From an uncultured Flavobacteriales bacterium (GTDB lineage Bacteria; Bacteroidota; Bacteroidia; Flavobacteriales; Flavobacteriaceae): a stretch of 62,596 nucleotides of DNA. The notes under the pieces are model-generated. The model had not been told where the DNA came from. It did no database searches and worked only from the letters and a program-made list of their open reading frames with translations. Positions 59,296 through 62,596 of this stretch are shown one piece after another. Position numbers and translations under genes: made by a program. The stretch is from contig CAJXRD010000010.1 in NCBI GenBank assembly GCA_913058295.1, forward strand, positions 1-62,596. Reading direction: 5' to 3'. Each line of letters opens with the position of its first letter. Position 1 is the first letter of the stretch.

Positions 59296-59973
59296 TTAAA
59301 ATTCGGTGTCAAATTTCACATAATCCAAAAACTCTCTACGAGTATCTGCATTTTTAAATTTTCCTCCAAATTCACTGGTAATAGTGCTACTATCAATGTC
59401 TCGAATACCTCTTGAATTAACGCATAAATGTTTGGCGTCTATAATACAAGCAACGTCTTTTGTATTAAGAACTTGTTGAAGTTCTTTTACAATTTGTATG
59501 GTAAGTCTTTCCTGTACTTGTGGGCGTTTTGCATAATAATCAACTACTCTGTTCATTTTTGATAGACCTACTACTGTCCCGTTAGAGATATAGGCAATAT
59601 GTGCCTTACCAACGATAGGAAGTAAATGATGCTCACAAGTAGAGTATAAGGTGATATTTTTTTCCACAAGCATTTCACCATACTTGTATTTATTGTCAAA
59701 GGTGGAAGCTTTAGGTTTGTTCTTAGGATTTAATCCGCCAAATATTTCTTGAACAAACATTTTAGCTACTCGTGTTGGAGTACCTTTTAAACTATCATCG
59801 GTTAGGTCCATTCCTAAAGTATTCAAAATGTTTTGAACATCTTCTTTAATGAGTGCAATTTTCTCAACTTCACTAAGTTGAAACGCATCAGGGCGTAAAG
59901 GAGTATCCGATGAGGTTCCTACATGTTCGTTTCCAAACTCTTCTATTTCTTTCAATTGTTTTTCTAAATCCAT
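59296..59973 (-). CDS. folE: GTP cyclohydrolase I
   Basis: Converts GTP to dihydroneopterin triphosphate for folate and for the queuosine pathway that includes QueE. The 225 residues carry the zinc motif STCEHHLLPIVG (about 110-121; Cys and His ligands), GLSKMNRVVDYYAKRPQVQERLT, and the third zinc ligand in IDAKHLCVNSRGI. It is a FolE1 (type IA) enzyme. Confidence 0.97.
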   Translation of the reverse strand: MDLEKQLKEIEEFGNEHVGTSSDTPLRPDAFQLSEVEKIALIKEDVQNILNTLGMDLTDDSLKGTPTRVAKMFVQEIFGGLNPKNKPKASTFDNKYKYGEMLVEKNITLYSTCEHHLLPIVGKAHIAYISNGTVVGLSKMNRVVDYYAKRPQVQERLTIQIVKELQQVLNTKDVACIIDAKHLCVNSRGIRDIDSSTITSEFGGKFKNADTRREFLDYVKFDTEF

Positions 59974-59997
59974 TGGTATTAATTATAATACAGGGTG

Positions 59998-60005
59998 CAA
60001 AGATA
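59998..60005 (-). promoter_or_regulatory. -7 element for folE
   Basis: On the minus strand TATCTTTG matches TAnnTTTG exactly, 24 bases before the folE ATG. The -33 element is not clear. Confidence 0.55.
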
Positions 60006-60111
60006 CACATTCAATTAAAATTATGGAAAATTGAATCTCAATATTTAATATTTGAAATTCTATTTTATCATAAATATTCCTTAAATTTCGCGCAATATTT
60101 AATGTTTTGCT

Positions 60112-62596
60112 ATGAAATATTCCCCATATTCACTTTTAGTGTTAGTTTTTCTATTGTTTTTTTCAAAAAATAATTATGCCCAAGGCCCTGGCTCATTGTT
60201 TGTTGATGCAGGACTAGATGTTGTGATTCCTTGTGGAACTGGAGGTTGTGCCGATATTACAGCGGATTACTTAGAGATATATGAGACCTTTAGTACTAAC
60301 TATACAGTTGAGTCTATACCTTATAACCCACCTTTTCCTTTTAATGGCTTGGCAAATAATATGAATCCAAATCTAGATGATAGATGGTCAGTAGTAGAAA
60401 CACTGCCTTTTGAATTTTGCTTTTTCGGAAACTTAGAACAACAATTTAGAGTAGGTTCCAATGGTTTAATCACTTTTGATGTAGGAGGAGATGACTTTAA
60501 TGATTGGAGTTTTGATGCAGATTTACCAAATAATACACAAGATGCATTAGGGGAAGGGAATATTTTTACCCCAGTACATGATATAGACCCCTCTGTTGCA
60601 AATACTGATGAAATTGGATATGAAGTTTTAGGGACTTATCCTAATAGAGTATTGGTAGTTTCCTTTTTTGCAGTATCCTTATATTCTGTATCCTGTAATA
60701 GCCAAAGAGCAACTCATATGGCGGTTTTATATGAGTTTTCTAATGTTATTGAAATATATATGCAGGATAAACCAGTTTGCCCTACATGGAATGATGGTAA
60801 TGCTGCATTAGGTATTCAAAATAATGATGGGGATATTGCTTATGTACCACCCGGAAGAAATACTTCAGATTCCCCTTGGACTGCTTTTGAAGAAGCGTGG
60901 AGTTTTGCACCTGTCGGTGCTGAAACCTTTGTTTTTGAATGGTTAGACTCTACTGGAGCCGTTATTGGGAATACTGCAACAATTAATGTATGTCCTGCTG
61001 GTGGTTCAGAAATATTTACAGCTAGAGTTACCTATACAAATACTTGTAATGGAGATGTAGTCGTATTAGAAGATGATGTTTTGGTTGTCGAAGATTCTCC
61101 ATTTTCTGTAGATTTAGGTCCAGACTTGATAACTTGTGATACACCAGACGTATTATTAGATGCGGACCAAGGAGATCCAACCTATACCTATCAGTGGTTT
61201 TTAAATGCAGCTCCAATTGCAGGAGCAATTAATACTACCTATTTAGTAACTGCACCTAATTCTGGAACTTATTCTGTTGAAGTAATTGACCCTGCAGATC
61301 CACTTTGTCCAGGAATAGATCAAGTAATTATTACTTATTTACAAACGCCTATAATAGCAAATCCTCCTGTAGATCTTTTTCAGTGTGATGATGGAGTCAA
61401 TACAGGGATATTTGATTTAACAGTAAACTCTTTTTTAATCCTAGGCGGTCAAGATCCTTTGGTTTTTGAAGTAAAATTTTACGAAACATTTATAGATAGT
61501 CAGAACGATACCAATGAAATTTTAACACCTACAGTTTATCCGATTATAGGAACGCTACAAACTATTTATGCTAGAATACAAGAAATTACAACTGGAGAGT
61601 GTTTTGATTTAACGGATTTTGAAATTGAATTTTTGCCAGCAACTGCTGGACCAATGACAGATTATGAAGCTTGTGATTTTGATTCAGATGGTTTTGTAAG
61701 TATAGATTTAATAGTTTTGAAAGATGCTGAAGCCTTAAATGGCCAAGATCCTTTGCAATACAATGTCAGCTATCATGCATCTCAAATAGACGCAGATGCT
61801 AATGCTAATGCTTATCCAAATCCATATATAGTTGCAGCCCCAACAGAAACTATATTTGTTCGTGTAGAAAGTAATTCAACGAATACTTGTTATGCCACAG
61901 ATAGTTTTGATGTTAATATAAATGTTGCCCCAGTAGCTTTAACTCCCTTGCCTTATATTCTTTGTGACGAGGTGCCTAACGATGGTTTAGCTATTTTTGA
62001 TTTAACTACAAAAGATGCAGAAATAACAGGTGGAAATCCAGATGCAGTAGTATTCTATCATGAGTCCCAAATAGATGCTGATACTGGTGCTAATCCTATA
62101 TTAGTTCCTGCGGCATATATTAATATTGACCCAAGTTATCAAATTGTTTATGTTCGTGTAGAAAATGTAAATAGCTCTGATTGTTATAATACTACAGAGT
62201 TAGTTTTACAAGTAGACAAGGCTCCTGCGATCACGGATCCAATAGAGGATTATTTTTTATGTGACAATGACCAGGATGGCATTGAGGTTTTCGATTTAAC
62301 TACTATGGATGCCGAGATATTAAATACCTTGGTAGGAGTAACGTTGATTTACTTTAACACCCAGTTAGATGCTGAGAATAATACGAATCCTATTGCAACT
62401 CCAGGGGTTTACCCTAGTAGTGGAGAGACGATCTGGGTACGCGCAGAGAATTCAGCTGGCTGTTTAACGGTATCTTTCTTTGAATTGGTCTTAGGCTTGG
62501 TTCCTATCTATGTAGAGGTTCCTTTATTTTCTCAGTGTGACGATGCTATTTTGGATGGTTTTACGGAGTTTGATTTAAATTCTCAGAATGCTACTA
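60112..62596 (+). CDS. large repeat-containing secreted protein, 5' part (3' end outside window)
   Basis: An open frame of 828 codons runs off the window. It starts with a signal peptide (MKYSPYSLLVLVFLLFFS). An N-terminal domain (about 24-290) contains IPCGTGGCADITADYLEIY and FEFCFFGNLEQQFRVGSNGLITF. An Ig/PKD-like unit follows (about 335-410), then at least five tandem ~97-residue repeats beginning at about residues 422, 519, 616, 715 and 807. Each starts CDxxxDGxxxFDLT and includes a YxxSQxDADxxxNP motif. This architecture is typical of giant flavobacterial T9SS (type B) cargo, probably an adhesin or gliding/biofilm surface protein; the sorting domain is not in view. Confidence 0.85.
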   Translation, partial: MKYSPYSLLVLVFLLFFSKNNYAQGPGSLFVDAGLDVVIPCGTGGCADITADYLEIYETFSTNYTVESIPYNPPFPFNGLANNMNPNLDDRWSVVETLPFEFCFFGNLEQQFRVGSNGLITFDVGGDDFNDWSFDADLPNNTQDALGEGNIFTPVHDIDPSVANTDEIGYEVLGTYPNRVLVVSFFAVSLYSVSCNSQRATHMAVLYEFSNVIEIYMQDKPVCPTWNDGNAALGIQNNDGDIAYVPPGRNTSDSPWTAFEEAWSFAPVGAETFVFEWLDSTGAVIGNTATINVCPAGGSEIFTARVTYTNTCNGDVVVLEDDVLVVEDSPFSVDLGPDLITCDTPDVLLDADQGDPTYTYQWFLNAAPIAGAINTTYLVTAPNSGTYSVEVIDPADPLCPGIDQVIITYLQTPIIANPPVDLFQCDDGVNTGIFDLTVNSFLILGGQDPLVFEVKFYETFIDSQNDTNEILTPTVYPIIGTLQTIYARIQEITTGECFDLTDFEIEFLPATAGPMTDYEACDFDSDGFVSIDLIVLKDAEALNGQDPLQYNVSYHASQIDADANANAYPNPYIVAAPTETIFVRVESNSTNTCYATDSFDVNINVAPVALTPLPYILCDEVPNDGLAIFDLTTKDAEITGGNPDAVVFYHESQIDADTGANPILVPAAYINIDPSYQIVYVRVENVNSSDCYNTTELVLQVDKAPAITDPIEDYFLCDNDQDGIEVFDLTTMDAEILNTLVGVTLIYFNTQLDAENNTNPIATPGVYPSSGETIWVRAENSAGCLTVSFFELVLGLVPIYVEVPLFSQCDDAILDGFTEFDLNSQNAT

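Overview
The window is an AT-rich chromosomal segment from a member of the Bacteroidota, most likely a marine Flavobacteriaceae. This is inferred from several kinds of evidence. Promoters carry the -7 element TAnnTTTG instead of a sigma-70 -10 box. Start codons are preceded by A-rich stretches with little Shine-Dalgarno sequence. SecD and SecF are fused. There is a type IX secretion (T9SS) C-terminal domain, an ECF sigma/FecR/STN-TonB-receptor trio, and lineage-typical families (DUF6090, DUF2911, DinB, DUF192). No rRNA or tRNA gene, insertion sequence, integrase, phage gene or CRISPR array was found.

Layout. 1-15463: the 3' part of fusA, then the S10-spc-alpha ribosomal protein run (rpsJ to rplQ, including secY, infA and rpoA), closed by a strong terminator. 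Two genes here are very short, rpmD and rpmJ. Four gaps in this tightly packed run hold hairpins and, in one case, a promoter; they are candidate internal control points. 15616-19700: carA-eno and gltA, with an orphan hairpin-terminator between them. 19714-24534: arginase-family enzyme, DinB-like protein, a T9SS-tagged di-heme cytochrome c peroxidase, CtlX-type citrulline hydrolase and MarC. 24683-26461: argS. 26491-32352: TonB receptor, FecR and ECF sigma factor on the minus strand, divergent from a repeat-built lipoprotein. 32691-39754: a minus-strand accessory block (M28 peptidase flanked by two tiny membrane proteins, DUF6090 protein, acyltransferase-like membrane protein, SnoaL-like lipoprotein, secreted and membrane proteins of unknown role, an outer-membrane barrel). 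40016-42277: ffh and folD. 42279-47209: AI-2E-type transporter, a two-winged-helix methyltransferase, a lipoprotein and a HerA-like ATPase. 47314-55839: queE, DUF2911, gyrB, mdh, a small exported protein and secDF. 55955-59973: DUF192 lipoprotein, lgt, yidD, cysS and folE. 60112-end: the 5' part of a very large repeat-containing secreted protein.

How the parts fit. Most genes are core: translation (ribosomal proteins, EF-G, IF1, ArgS, CysS), transcription (RpoA), export and membrane insertion (SecY, SecDF, Ffh, YidD, Lgt), central carbon (eno, gltA, mdh), and folate and queuosine precursors (folD, folE, queE). The accessory genes face the envelope: lipoproteins, outer-membrane receptors and T9SS cargo. 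The least explained parts are the sigma/FecR/receptor trio beside the repeat lipoprotein, the structured gaps inside the ribosomal operon, two minute membrane proteins around the peptidase, and two genes whose promoter sits so close to the ATG that the mRNA may be leaderless. All functional calls come from reading motifs and recalling families; no database search was run.
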